Below the pieces are notes generated by a model that saw nothing but the letters and a program-made list of their open reading frames with translations, did not search any database and was not told where the DNA came from. The position numbers and the translations under genes were made by a program. From an uncultured Eubacteriales bacterium (GTDB taxonomy: Bacteria; Bacillota_A; Clostridia; Saccharofermentanales; Saccharofermentanaceae): a DNA stretch of 16,844 bases. This document shows positions 1-8,010 of this stretch, piece after piece. Numbering within the stretch: the first letter of the stretch is position 1; every line of letters begins with the position of its first letter. Location of the stretch: NCBI GenBank assembly GCA_900313405.1, contig OMQY01000199.1, forward strand, positions 1-16,844, in the 5' to 3' direction.

Positions 1-996
1 ATATACCGGAACACTGTATCCGTTAACAACTCTCACAGTCTGAGAGAATCCCTCGGGCATGACGGGATCCGGAGGTATATTGACAAAGGAGAACGTCTTA
101 CCGAGAGCATCGACTACGCCTGCACCTTCAGGAAGCGTATCTTCCTGTCTGTACAGGTAGATCTTATACTGTGTCGTACTGCTCCCGTCCTGTGACGTGA
201 CATCTATCGTGATCAGATTCTCACCGACTTGAAGGTTCGTAGAGCCTCCTATAACAATACTCGCATTTGTATTTGTCGGAGTCGTATCAACATTCACTTC
301 CGTTACATTACGGTTGACCGTAGCAGTATAGTCCGTAACTGCGGAATCGAATACGGGATTAAGAGCGATACCGGGAATGGAAAGACCGGACAGACTGCTG
401 TCTCCCGAGATCGCTTCAGAGATGGTAACAAACAGCGCACCTGCGGATACTGCATAAACATTGTCGGAAGAACTGTCGGTAAAGGCGCCCGTATCAGATA
501 TCGAGAATGTCATTACTCCGTCGGCACTCTCCAGTACTCTGAAAGATACGCTGAAAAGGATAACCTGCCCGTCAGAATAAAAGGAGGGATCGTTATCGAG
601 ATTTCCGCCCGCTTCGAGCGCATCACTTATCAGTTCCTCGCTCATCTCATCAGCAGCAGATATCATGACCGTTCCGGGTTCAGATGTATCGGATGTATAA
701 ATGAAGTTGACCAGATCCGGTGACGGCTGGCACGATACGAATTCCGCCTGCGCTTCGTTGTAGTCAAATGCTATCGGGCCGAATCGTGTGATATGAGGAA
801 GATTATCCGCATATACCGTTACGGTTATAATGTCCCCCGGGTTGGGATTCGAAGAAGTAGTCTGAAGTGACAGGGTAATCGTTCCGTCAGCTCTGACTTT
901 TCCTGCAGTACCGGTAACAAAAGGCAACAGGACAGATGACAGGACGATAACGACCATCCACGTAAGAAGCAATGCTGTCCTGACTCCTTTGCGCAT
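1..996 (-). CDS. Secreted cohesin-like / cadherin-like surface protein (3' part missing)
   Basis: Open from an ATG at 996 to the left edge without a stop, giving 332 codons of a longer protein. GGAGG lies just upstream (1000-1004). The N-terminus is a signal peptide: Arg/Lys near the start, a hydrophobic stretch at about residues 8-30 and a likely cleavage site near VRA-DG. The next ~160 residues (starting GTITLSLQTTSSNPNPGD) have the beta-rich pattern of a cohesin-type domain. They are followed by a cadherin-like beta-sandwich repeat of the PF12733 kind, with LSGLSIPGIALNPVFD, TDYTATV and the closing YKIYLYR. The gene begins 11 bases after the stop of the upstream glucosaminidase, so the two are probably cotranscribed, and both carry cadherin-like domains. 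An extracellular or wall-associated binding role is inferred; no catalytic domain is seen in the visible part. The domain calls are from pattern and are moderately secure. Confidence 0.75.
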   Translation of the reverse strand, partial: MRKGVRTALLLTWMVVIVLSSVLLPFVTGTAGKVRADGTITLSLQTTSSNPNPGDIITVTVYADNLPHITRFGPIAFDYNEAQAEFVSCQPSPDLVNFIYTSDTSEPGTVMISAADEMSEELISDALEAGGNLDNDPSFYSDGQVILFSVSFRVLESADGVMTFSISDTGAFTDSSSDNVYAVSAGALFVTISEAISGDSSLSGLSIPGIALNPVFDSAVTDYTATVNRNVTEVNVDTTPTNTNASIVIGGSTNLQVGENLITIDVTSQDGSSTTQYKIYLYRQEDTLPEGAGVVDALGKTFSFVNIPPDPVMPEGFSQTVRVVNGYSVPVY

Positions 997-1007
997 ATAT
1001 CCTCCGA

Positions 1008-3575
1008 TCAAGTATCCGGTCTCGGGTAGTACCCGTAACTATCCGGCATATTCTCATACACAGGGATCACAAAGACAAATTCACGGTCGAGCATCGACGT
1101 CCAGGAGTATCCGGAGAAATATCTCGCCCCTTCCGTATATGCCATTGAGATATTCTGTGCATATTGATGATTATATAATCCGTCGTCATTATCGACCACA
1201 TCGAATTTCTGGAAGTAGAGTGTATTCTGTCCGACATCGGTATAACCGTCCGCGATCCAAAGTGCACCGCCGGTTATGGCATCCTCTACATTATCCCAAG
1301 GCAGGAGAAGAGCAGCTTCACTCTCATCTATAGTGTGCCCCTCGGGATCACGTCCCCATCTGGCATACCTCGCGCCATTGATCAGGGCCCCGTTCTCGAT
1401 ACTCGGATCGGGTGTGGATCCGATATTGTAGAAATTGTAATAACCTTCGAATCCCTGAAGTGTTCCGTGACAGAGAGCCGATTCACCGTTATATCCCATC
1501 TCCTGCAATATCCTGCTCGCCAGAAGATAAGGCGACACATCCGCGATCTGACCGGCATCGTAGATTATCTGAGCAAAATCATGCTCATCAGTATCCATAA
1601 AGCTTCCGCTTATCATGGAACGAACGCCTTCAACAGTATGAACATTGGCATCAAAAGACAATTTCTCGAACATGAAAAGATGTCTCGGCTCCAGGAAGTT
1701 ACGGGGATCGAGGAAGTAGCTGACTACTTCATTCTTCGCAGCGTACCATCCGCCGCCGTCATAAAGAGGACTGTCAGGCTTGATCCACTCGGGATTCGAA
1801 TACTCGTTGGCAAGACTCCTGCTGCCGGAATCCTCATTACCGAGCACGGTCGCGAAGTCGAGTCCGGTCCTGTATTCTTCGAAAATATAATTGGGGTGGA
1901 TCTTATGGAGCATCCAGAGACCGCTCATATACGATGCGGGGAACCTTGACAGGATATCCTCGGCGAAGTCACCCTCATCATCTCCCTTAAGAACATAGAT
2001 CGTATATACCTTATCCTCTCCGGTAAATGACGTGACGGTAACGGTTATCTCATTCTCACCGTCTGCAAGCGTTATTCCCTGTCCCTGCATCGCGTCAAAC
2101 TGTCCGTCGGAATTCGTACATGAGATCCTGACCGTAGAACAGTAACCCTCCTGCGATGAAGCGTTTACCGTGATCTTCTCGGTCGTCTTGGTATAGTATC
2201 CGTAATCCACCATATTCTTGTCGAACTGAGGGCACAGCATCAGTGCATTCCCCGTGACAGCATCCCTTACATAGAACTCCGTCAGGAATCCGTTGATCGG
2301 ATAGAAATAAATATCTTCGAACAGTTCGGTAAACACCTCGCCGTCCCCGTTCTTAAGTCTTATTGGCGTACCGGTCATATCGGATGCTCCTGATAGGGGC
2401 AGCGGAGTCGGAACAGCACCCGTCCCGTCAAGGACTGCACAGATACTGCCCGAGACCTTTGCCACATTAAGGCTCTGTACCATCGTGTAGTCGACTCTTC
2501 CGGTCTGTGTGCTGCAGTTATCGCCTCTCCTTACTCTTACATAGAAGGCGTTGGATACTCCGGTGATGCCGGTCTCTTCTTCAACCGCTGCCACGTCCTG
2601 ACGGTAGCCTCTCAATACCTCGATGTTAGAACCGCGAACATCGTTGGTACCGATGATATTTCCGTATACATCATAAAGGGACACCTTAATGTCATCGGAC
2701 ATCCCAAGGAAATTGACAAATGCATGATTCTCACCGGCGTCAAGTGTATACCAGGATTCGCTGCTCCCTTCATCGATCGATCCGTAGGCGACCGAAGCAT
2801 TCTCGAGCTTCATACAGGAGGGAACATAGATCTTGCCGCCATCTGCCGTCATACCGCGACCGTCAGAAGACCGCATGAGTATACTGACATCATGTTCCCC
2901 CGGATCTACGCCGGCCGTATCCCATGCCATTATGTAGTCATATACACCGGTCTCCGTCTCGGTCATCTTGAGATTACCCTGATAAAGGACACCGTCAACA
3001 AAGAAGTCTGTACGTACTTCATCTCCCGTCACGGAGAACGTACCCGTTACTTCTCTTATTCCGATCGTTATGCCTTCACTGTCACCCACAGTCCTGGAAA
3101 CCGTACAGTCTGTAAATGTACTTCCCGTACGGGGGACGGCGGCACTGGCCGAATAGCAGTTGTCTTCCTGTGACAGGTATTCATCGATTACATACTTACG
3201 GGAAGATGATCCCAGATCCTCAAGGATATCATCCGCCAACGGATCATTATGATCCCCCGTGATCACATAACACAGATCAGATGCAAATCTCTCATCCGTA
3301 ATGTCATCCGACAGATAAGAAGGCGACGTCATCGAGCGGATAACATAGTCTCCTACTGTCATGAGCCCTGCATCGATCCTTGCCTGTGCCTTGTCCGAAT
3401 ATCCCGAACCGTCAGTCAGTTCAGCGGCACGCTCGACGATAAGACTTCCGTTATGATCTATTCCGGACGGATTAACAGAAGAATCAAGAAGTCTGTTCAT
3501 CAGTATCACAGCCGCGATCGACATGATCACAGCTGCTGCTATGGATATGATGTACTGAAGTCTGTATCCCTTCAA
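1008..3575 (-). CDS. Membrane-anchored endo-beta-N-acetylglucosaminidase (LytD-like, GH73 type)
   Basis: 855 residues. A hydrophobic N-terminal segment (about 8-26) without a lipobox suggests a signal anchor, with the rest outside the cell. Residues ~255-370 form a beta-rich region resembling pre-peptidase C-terminal-type domains. Residues ~440-530 are a cadherin-like beta-sandwich (TLADGENEITVTVTS, VYTIYVLKG). The C-terminal ~310 residues match the clostridial glucosaminidase family that cleaves the glycan strands of peptidoglycan: FPASYMSGLWMLHKIHPN (545-562), YFLDPRNFL (620-628), SPYLLASRILQEMG (681-694) with the likely catalytic Glu692, GYYNFYNIG (711-719), GQNTLYFQKF (782-791) and FVFVIPVYENMP (833-844). 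The start is TTG, supported by an AAGGAG 8 bases upstream and no nearby ATG. It lies 21 bases after the yfbR stop and 11 bases before the next gene, so it belongs to the pcrA-dgt-yfbR operon. It probably acts in wall turnover or cell separation. Confidence 0.88.
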   Translation of the reverse strand: MKGYRLQYIISIAAAVIMSIAAVILMNRLLDSSVNPSGIDHNGSLIVERAAELTDGSGYSDKAQARIDAGLMTVGDYVIRSMTSPSYLSDDITDERFASDLCYVITGDHNDPLADDILEDLGSSSRKYVIDEYLSQEDNCYSASAAVPRTGSTFTDCTVSRTVGDSEGITIGIREVTGTFSVTGDEVRTDFFVDGVLYQGNLKMTETETGVYDYIMAWDTAGVDPGEHDVSILMRSSDGRGMTADGGKIYVPSCMKLENASVAYGSIDEGSSESWYTLDAGENHAFVNFLGMSDDIKVSLYDVYGNIIGTNDVRGSNIEVLRGYRQDVAAVEEETGITGVSNAFYVRVRRGDNCSTQTGRVDYTMVQSLNVAKVSGSICAVLDGTGAVPTPLPLSGASDMTGTPIRLKNGDGEVFTELFEDIYFYPINGFLTEFYVRDAVTGNALMLCPQFDKNMVDYGYYTKTTEKITVNASSQEGYCSTVRISCTNSDGQFDAMQGQGITLADGENEITVTVTSFTGEDKVYTIYVLKGDDEGDFAEDILSRFPASYMSGLWMLHKIHPNYIFEEYRTGLDFATVLGNEDSGSRSLANEYSNPEWIKPDSPLYDGGGWYAAKNEVVSYFLDPRNFLEPRHLFMFEKLSFDANVHTVEGVRSMISGSFMDTDEHDFAQIIYDAGQIADVSPYLLASRILQEMGYNGESALCHGTLQGFEGYYNFYNIGSTPDPSIENGALINGARYARWGRDPEGHTIDESEAALLLPWDNVEDAITGGALWIADGYTDVGQNTLYFQKFDVVDNDDGLYNHQYAQNISMAYTEGARYFSGYSWTSMLDREFVFVIPVYENMPDSYGYYPRPDT

Positions 3576-3583
3576 GAATGTGT

Positions 3584-3589
3584 CTCCTT
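3584..3589 (-). promoter_or_regulatory. Ribosome binding site fixing a TTG start
   Basis: AAGGAG on the minus strand, with 8 bases between it and the TTG at 3575. It supports the rare TTG start of the glucosaminidase gene, for which no in-frame ATG lies close by. Confidence 0.75.
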
Positions 3590-3596
3590 CGTAGTC

Positions 3597-4220
3597 TTAT
3601 CCTTCTGACGCTCTGCTCAGCTGATCGAGCGTATAACCGTATGACGGCACAAAATGCTCCATGAAATAGTCTACCTCAGGCAGACCGATCTTATCGATCG
3701 TCTCCCTTATCGAATCCTTGGCGGACTGAAATTCCATATTGCCGGAAGTCTCCTCCGTGATGCACTTGATATATGCGGATATCCTGTCGGCTGCCTTCAC
3801 CAGTCTGTGACAAAGCTTGCCTTCCTCATCTGCCCGGGCGGGATCGAGCAACTCCAGATACTGTTCCTGCATATCCCCGGGCAACAATTCGGACAGTCTT
3901 ACGGCCGCCTCATGCTCAACTTCCTTATATGCCTCCTTGATAATATCATTCCTGTACTTTATTGGGGTAGGAAGATCTCCCGTAATGATCTCGGTACAGT
4001 CATGATAGAGAGCATATGCCTGCACCTTATACGGATCAGGCAATATCGCACCCTCAACATCACGGTTAAACCTGTTATGAAGGACAGTCAGTGCATGCGC
4101 GATGACCGCTACATCAAAGCTGTGTTCCTTTATATTCTCTACTCTGCTGTTCCTCATCAGTCCCCATCTGTTGATATACTGCATTCGATCCAGCATAGCG
4201 AAAAAACCGTACTGTTCCAT
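3597..4220 (-). CDS. yfbR: 5'-deoxynucleotidase, YfbR-type HD-domain phosphohydrolase
   Basis: 207 residues, close to the family's usual ~200. The family removes phosphate from dNMPs (dAMP, dGMP, dUMP and others) in a metal-dependent reaction in the cytoplasm. The sequence lines up with E. coli YfbR as I recall it over nearly its whole length: FFAMLDRMQYINRWGLMRN at the start, EHSFDVAVIAHAL, YHDCTEIITGDLPTPIKY, KAADRISAYIKC and DYFMEHFVPS near the end. HD metal ligands are His33, His73-Asp74 and Asp145. Arg18 and Trp19 sit at the positions reported to select deoxyribose in E. coli YfbR, which favours the deoxynucleotidase role over general HD activity. The ATG has a GGGGGAAGAGAT leader and lies 12 bases after the dgt stop. 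With the neighbouring dGTPase it would form a two-step route from dNTP to dNMP to deoxynucleoside. Confidence 0.93.
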   Translation of the reverse strand: MEQYGFFAMLDRMQYINRWGLMRNSRVENIKEHSFDVAVIAHALTVLHNRFNRDVEGAILPDPYKVQAYALYHDCTEIITGDLPTPIKYRNDIIKEAYKEVEHEAAVRLSELLPGDMQEQYLELLDPARADEEGKLCHRLVKAADRISAYIKCITEETSGNMEFQSAKDSIRETIDKIGLPEVDYFMEHFVPSYGYTLDQLSRASEG

Positions 4221-4232
4221 ATCTCTTCCCCC

Positions 4233-5453
4233 TTATACCTTATAGAGTGCGTCAAAGCAGGAATTGGCAAACGTATCCGTCATTCCCGCGATATAATCCA
4301 CAACCTTCTGGACCTGCGGGCATCCGGGCTGAGGATGATTGAGAGCGAACTTGGCAAAACTCCTCAATACCTCATTCTCGGAATTCATATACTTCTCGAG
4401 ATCCTCCGTACATTCCATAAATGCGTCGAAAAGTGCCTCCACAAGTATGTAGATCGTCTTCTCATATGTCTTGATCTTAGGAGCCGAATAGATCTCCTCG
4501 AAGTTCTTCGTAAGGAACTCGTTCATGGCCTTGAAGTTACCTTCTGACATTGTGATCCTGTCAGAATTGATACTGCAATGGATAAGGTCTCCCACAAGAG
4601 TGTTGATCGTCTCGGAATTAGTCTCTCCGAGTCTGTTCCTGACCTCAGGCGGGAGGAAATCACTGCCTCCGATTATGCCGGCTCTCCTGGCATCCTCAAC
4701 GTCCCTGCCGACATATGCGATCTTATCGGCAAACCTGACGACGCAGCCTTCAAGTGTGGCGGGAGCCGTCCTGTCCTTCTCAGGCTTGGCGGAGACCTCG
4801 GCCTCCGTCTTGTCTCTCTTCGGTGCGAGAGAGTGTTCGTCATAAGTCTCACCGCAGTGTGACACGATCCCGTCTCGTACTTCAAAGGTCAGATTGAGAC
4901 CATTCTGACCCGGTCTTCTTTCCTCGAGGACATCTATCACTCGAAGAGAATGGACTTCATGTTCGAAGAACAGCTTGGGATCGACTGACTTGATGCACTT
5001 GTTAAGCGCCCTCTCTCCCGTATGGCCGAACGGCGCATGACCGATATCATGACCCATGGCGATAGCCTGGATCAGTTCGATATTGAGGTTCAGTGCACGT
5101 CCGATGATCGTCGAGATGTAGTTGACATAGATCACATGCTCTATCCTTGAACATATGTGATCGTTCACCGGATTAAAGAATACCTGTGTCTTATGCCTCA
5201 ATCTCCTGAAAGCCTGCGAGAAGATTATCCTTCCCATATCTCTCTCATAACAGCTCCTGATTATCGCAGGCTCCTCATATCTTATCCTGCCTCTGGACTC
5301 CGAACTCTTCTGAGCATAAGCCGATAATGTGCTCTCGCGCTCCTCACGCAGCAGTCCGAGCAGTTCAGCGTCACGCTCGTTACGTATAAGCCTGGGCTCG
5401 AAGTCGATATCAGCGAATTCGCTGCTGTACAGATCAAACAAACTGTCGCTCAT
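4233..5453 (-). CDS. dgt: dGTPase-like deoxynucleoside triphosphate triphosphohydrolase (HD domain)
   Basis: 406 residues. Family members split dNTPs, classically dGTP, into the deoxynucleoside and tripolyphosphate, and so control dNTP pools. The hallmark core is visible: FSQAFRRLRHKTQVFF (78-93), SRIEHVIYV with His106, GHDIGHAPFGHTGERALN (134-151) with the His135-Asp136 pair, and FADKIAYVGRDVEDA (241-255) with Asp243. The mid-protein stretch VRDGIVSHCGE is also typical of this family. The length is a little above the common short-form bacterial proteins of ~330-380, including a charged insert around residues 210-232. Its ATG overlaps the pcrA stop in a TAATG junction, so it is translationally coupled to the helicase, and yfbR follows 12 bases later. 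Actual nucleotide specificity cannot be read from the sequence; many members act on several dNTPs or need a dNTP activator. Confidence 0.93.
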   Translation of the reverse strand: MSDSLFDLYSSEFADIDFEPRLIRNERDAELLGLLREERESTLSAYAQKSSESRGRIRYEEPAIIRSCYERDMGRIIFSQAFRRLRHKTQVFFNPVNDHICSRIEHVIYVNYISTIIGRALNLNIELIQAIAMGHDIGHAPFGHTGERALNKCIKSVDPKLFFEHEVHSLRVIDVLEERRPGQNGLNLTFEVRDGIVSHCGETYDEHSLAPKRDKTEAEVSAKPEKDRTAPATLEGCVVRFADKIAYVGRDVEDARRAGIIGGSDFLPPEVRNRLGETNSETINTLVGDLIHCSINSDRITMSEGNFKAMNEFLTKNFEEIYSAPKIKTYEKTIYILVEALFDAFMECTEDLEKYMNSENEVLRSFAKFALNHPQPGCPQVQKVVDYIAGMTDTFANSCFDALYKV

Positions 5454-7888
5454 TAACGGTCTCCTCTCTTAAGTCCTGCTGACTTGGCCAGCATATTCTT
5501 CCGATTTCCGTCGAAGTCCACGGTGACGAGTGCATCACCCGCCACAGGTTCGAGCTTGATAACAACACCGGGACCGAACCTGTCGTGAACGATATTCATT
5601 CCGACATGCAGTTCCGAAGGTGCCAGTGATCCCGGCTTTGTCACGGCATTCCTCTTCGGTCCCGTAACCGATGAGGACAGAGCACTCGCGATATTACGTC
5701 TCGCTTCTTCGCGTGCCGGCGATATCCCGCGGGGCTCGGGCTTCTTCTCGACCTCACGCGCGCCTCCCATCCTGTAGATGTGCGAGGGGTCGATCTCCTT
5801 CAGGAATCTCGAAGGAGGATTGCACTGCGTCTGACCGAACAGCATGCGCTGCCGGGTCAGGATGAGGAACAGGTTCCTCTTGGCTCTCGTGATAGCCACA
5901 TACATCAGTCGCCTCTCTTCCTCGATCTCGGCTACGGTAGATATCGACTTATAACTCGGGAATATCCCGTCTTCCGCGCCGATCAGGAATACCGCTCCGA
6001 ATTCAAGGCCCTTGGCACTGTGTATCGTCATCAGCTTAACATAATCTTCATTAGAATCATCACTGTCTCCTTCCGAATAGAGCGCGGCATTCTCCAGATA
6101 CAGCGCGAGCAGACCTCTTAGTGTATCTGCCGTCCGGTTCTCCTCTTCGAAAAACTCATCTGCCTCGGCCTCTGCCTTACGAAGCGCATCATCTTCCTCA
6201 GTCAGATTCGACGTCCTGTGACTCTTCTCGAATTCCTCCGCTTCTGACAGGAGCTCCTTTAAGTTCTCGACACGATCCGTGAGCTCACCTTTGCTCTCCC
6301 TCTGTGATATTATCTCGTCGATTATGCCTGACTCGTTCTCAACATAGTCGATGAACTCCTGGAAGGTCTTGATATCGTCGTCGAGTTCCGACCTGAATCT
6401 TGTAATAAGAGCCGCGAAAGACAAGAGCTTGGCGGAACTTCTGGAAATGTCGGGGAAATCCGACGCACGGGAACATACATCGAACATACTCATATTATTC
6501 TCGGCAGCGATCAGTCTCACTCTCTCGATCGTAGTGTCACCGATCCCTCTTTTGGGCACGTTGATTATCCTCTCGAGAGCCAGATCGTCCTTACTGTCAT
6601 TTATGATCCTCAAGTATGCCAATACATCCTTGATCTCCTTACGATCATAGAATCGCATGCCGCCGTATATCCTGAACGGGATGCCCTTGTCTCTCATCGC
6701 ACTCTCGATAGTTCTCGACAGTGCATTCATCCTGTAAAGTACGGCTATATCCGAATACTTGAACTTACCTTTGCCGACCATCATGCGAATGGTATCTGCC
6801 GTCCATTTGGCTTCCACGGCCTGCGTATCCGTATTCATGACGATGATCTTCTCGCCTGCATCGCCTTCGGTCCTCAGGACCTTGCTCTTCCTGTGACTGT
6901 TATTGGCTATGACTTCATTCGCAGCATCGAGGATAGTAGCCGTGGATCTGTAGTTCTGCTCAAGCTTGACCACATGTGCATCCTGAAAATCGTTCTCGAA
7001 GCTCAGGATCATCCTGACATCAGCACCTCTGAAAGCATATATCGACTGATCGTCGTCACCTACCACACAGATATTGCCGTCCTTGCCTGCCAGACGCATG
7101 ATAACGTCATACTGAGGCTTATTCGTATCCTGATACTCATCGACCATGATGTATCTGAACTTGTTGTGATAATACTCGAGTACCTCGGGATTCTCTTTGA
7201 GCAGGCGCGACATATTAAGGAGTATGTCATCGAAGTCCATGGAATTATTCTCGGCAAGCTTGGCATTGTACTTATAGTACACCTTCGAGGCCAGGAGCTT
7301 ATATGAATCGCCGCCTGTCTGGGCTTCATACTCCTCGGGAGAGATCATATGATTCTTGGCATTCGATATCTCGAACTGGAAGTTCCTCGGCTTATATGTC
7401 TTGTCGGGGATCTCGAGTTCATCCATAGCCTGCTTGATCAGCTTGACCTGATCATCCGTGTCGATGATCGTGAAGTTCTTGTCATAGCCGATCAGCTCGG
7501 CATGTCTTCTCATGATCCTGGCGAAAATACTGTGGAACGTTCCGCACCAGATATACTTTGACTTCTCGCCGACCAAAGCCTCGATCCTCTCGCGCATCTC
7601 CATGGCAGCCTTGTTCGTGAAAGTAATTGCCAGGATGGATCCGGGAGCTACATTGTGCTTCTTCAGCATATACGCTATACGATATGTGATGACCCTTGTC
7701 TTACCGGACCCGGCACCCGCCAGGATGAGCAACGGTCCTTCGATATGCGTGACCGCTTCCCTCTGTTCCGGATTAAGACCGTCGAGCAATTCGGACACAT
7801 CCCTGTCTCCTCCTGCTTCACGGGCATCCTCAAGTATGGAATTGAGCTCGCTCATAAAATCGAGCTCATTATCGTCTCTTTGTATCAC
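5453..7888 (-). CDS. pcrA: ATP-dependent DNA helicase, PcrA/UvrD family
   Basis: About 811 residues; superfamily 1A 3'-5' DNA helicase used in nucleotide excision repair and replication-conflict resolution. Motifs in order: Q-motif LNPEQREAV; Walker A GAGSGKTR; TFTNKAAMEMRERI; GTFHSIFARIMRR; Walker B VDEYQDTNKPQ; motif III VGDDDQSIYAFRGAD; motif IV LEQNYRST; motif V MTIHSAKGLEF; motif VI YVAITRAKRNLF. The last ~50 residues (GMNIVHDRFGPGVVIK onward) are the Tudor-like tail by which PcrA/UvrD proteins bind RNA polymerase, so coupling to transcription is likely. An acidic stretch lies before motif V, as in subdomain 2B of relatives. Two in-frame GTG codons exist, at 7897 and 7888. I prefer 7888 because GGAG at 7897-7900 then has 8-base spacing, whereas the outer GTG overlaps it. 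The TAATG junction couples it to dgt. It heads the leftward operon behind an extended -10 promoter. Confidence 0.95.
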   Translation of the reverse strand: MIQRDDNELDFMSELNSILEDAREAGGDRDVSELLDGLNPEQREAVTHIEGPLLILAGAGSGKTRVITYRIAYMLKKHNVAPGSILAITFTNKAAMEMRERIEALVGEKSKYIWCGTFHSIFARIMRRHAELIGYDKNFTIIDTDDQVKLIKQAMDELEIPDKTYKPRNFQFEISNAKNHMISPEEYEAQTGGDSYKLLASKVYYKYNAKLAENNSMDFDDILLNMSRLLKENPEVLEYYHNKFRYIMVDEYQDTNKPQYDVIMRLAGKDGNICVVGDDDQSIYAFRGADVRMILSFENDFQDAHVVKLEQNYRSTATILDAANEVIANNSHRKSKVLRTEGDAGEKIIVMNTDTQAVEAKWTADTIRMMVGKGKFKYSDIAVLYRMNALSRTIESAMRDKGIPFRIYGGMRFYDRKEIKDVLAYLRIINDSKDDLALERIINVPKRGIGDTTIERVRLIAAENNMSMFDVCSRASDFPDISRSSAKLLSFAALITRFRSELDDDIKTFQEFIDYVENESGIIDEIISQRESKGELTDRVENLKELLSEAEEFEKSHRTSNLTEEDDALRKAEAEADEFFEEENRTADTLRGLLALYLENAALYSEGDSDDSNEDYVKLMTIHSAKGLEFGAVFLIGAEDGIFPSYKSISTVAEIEEERRLMYVAITRAKRNLFLILTRQRMLFGQTQCNPPSRFLKEIDPSHIYRMGGAREVEKKPEPRGISPAREEARRNIASALSSSVTGPKRNAVTKPGSLAPSELHVGMNIVHDRFGPGVVIKLEPVAGDALVTVDFDGNRKNMLAKSAGLKRGDR

Positions 7889-7896
7889 CTTAAACA

Positions 7897-7900
7897 CTCC
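7897..7900 (-). promoter_or_regulatory. Ribosome binding site that decides the pcrA start
   Basis: GGAG on the minus strand. It is 8 bases from the GTG at 7888 but overlaps the first base of the GTG at 7897, so the inner GTG is the better start. Confidence 0.55.
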
Positions 7901-7918
7901 ATTATCATCTTTTCGACT

Positions 7919-7927
7919 ATTATAACA
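7919..7927 (-). promoter_or_regulatory. Extended -10 promoter of the pcrA operon
   Basis: TGTTATAAT on the minus strand, a perfect -10 hexamer with the TG extension. Transcription would start near 7908-7912, giving a leader of about 20 bases. No good -35 is present at 16-18 bases; a TTGACA at 7936-7941 sits only 11 bases away. The TG extension may compensate. Confidence 0.6.
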
Positions 7928-7969
7928 GAATGAAGTGTCAATATTCGGACAAAATGTAAAAGGTCACGA

Positions 7970-7978
7970 TGTTATAAT
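7970..7978 (+). promoter_or_regulatory. Extended -10 promoter of the aldo/keto reductase gene
   Basis: TGTTATAAT on the plus strand, identical to the divergent element at 7919-7927 and about 43 bases from it. The predicted start near 7985 gives a leader of ~26 bases containing AGGAGG. No convincing -35 is seen. Confidence 0.6.
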
Positions 7979-8010
7979 CAAATCAGCGTTACAAACAAGG
8001 AGGTGCCCTT

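Noticed and set aside
3654..4547. Plus-strand open frame of ~297 codons opposite yfbR and dgt
   Set aside because: Both minus-strand genes are firmly identified by family motifs; the antisense frame has no family pattern.
7936..7941. TTGACA as the -35 box of the pcrA promoter
   Set aside because: Only 11 bases separate it from the TATAAT, too short for a standard promoter.
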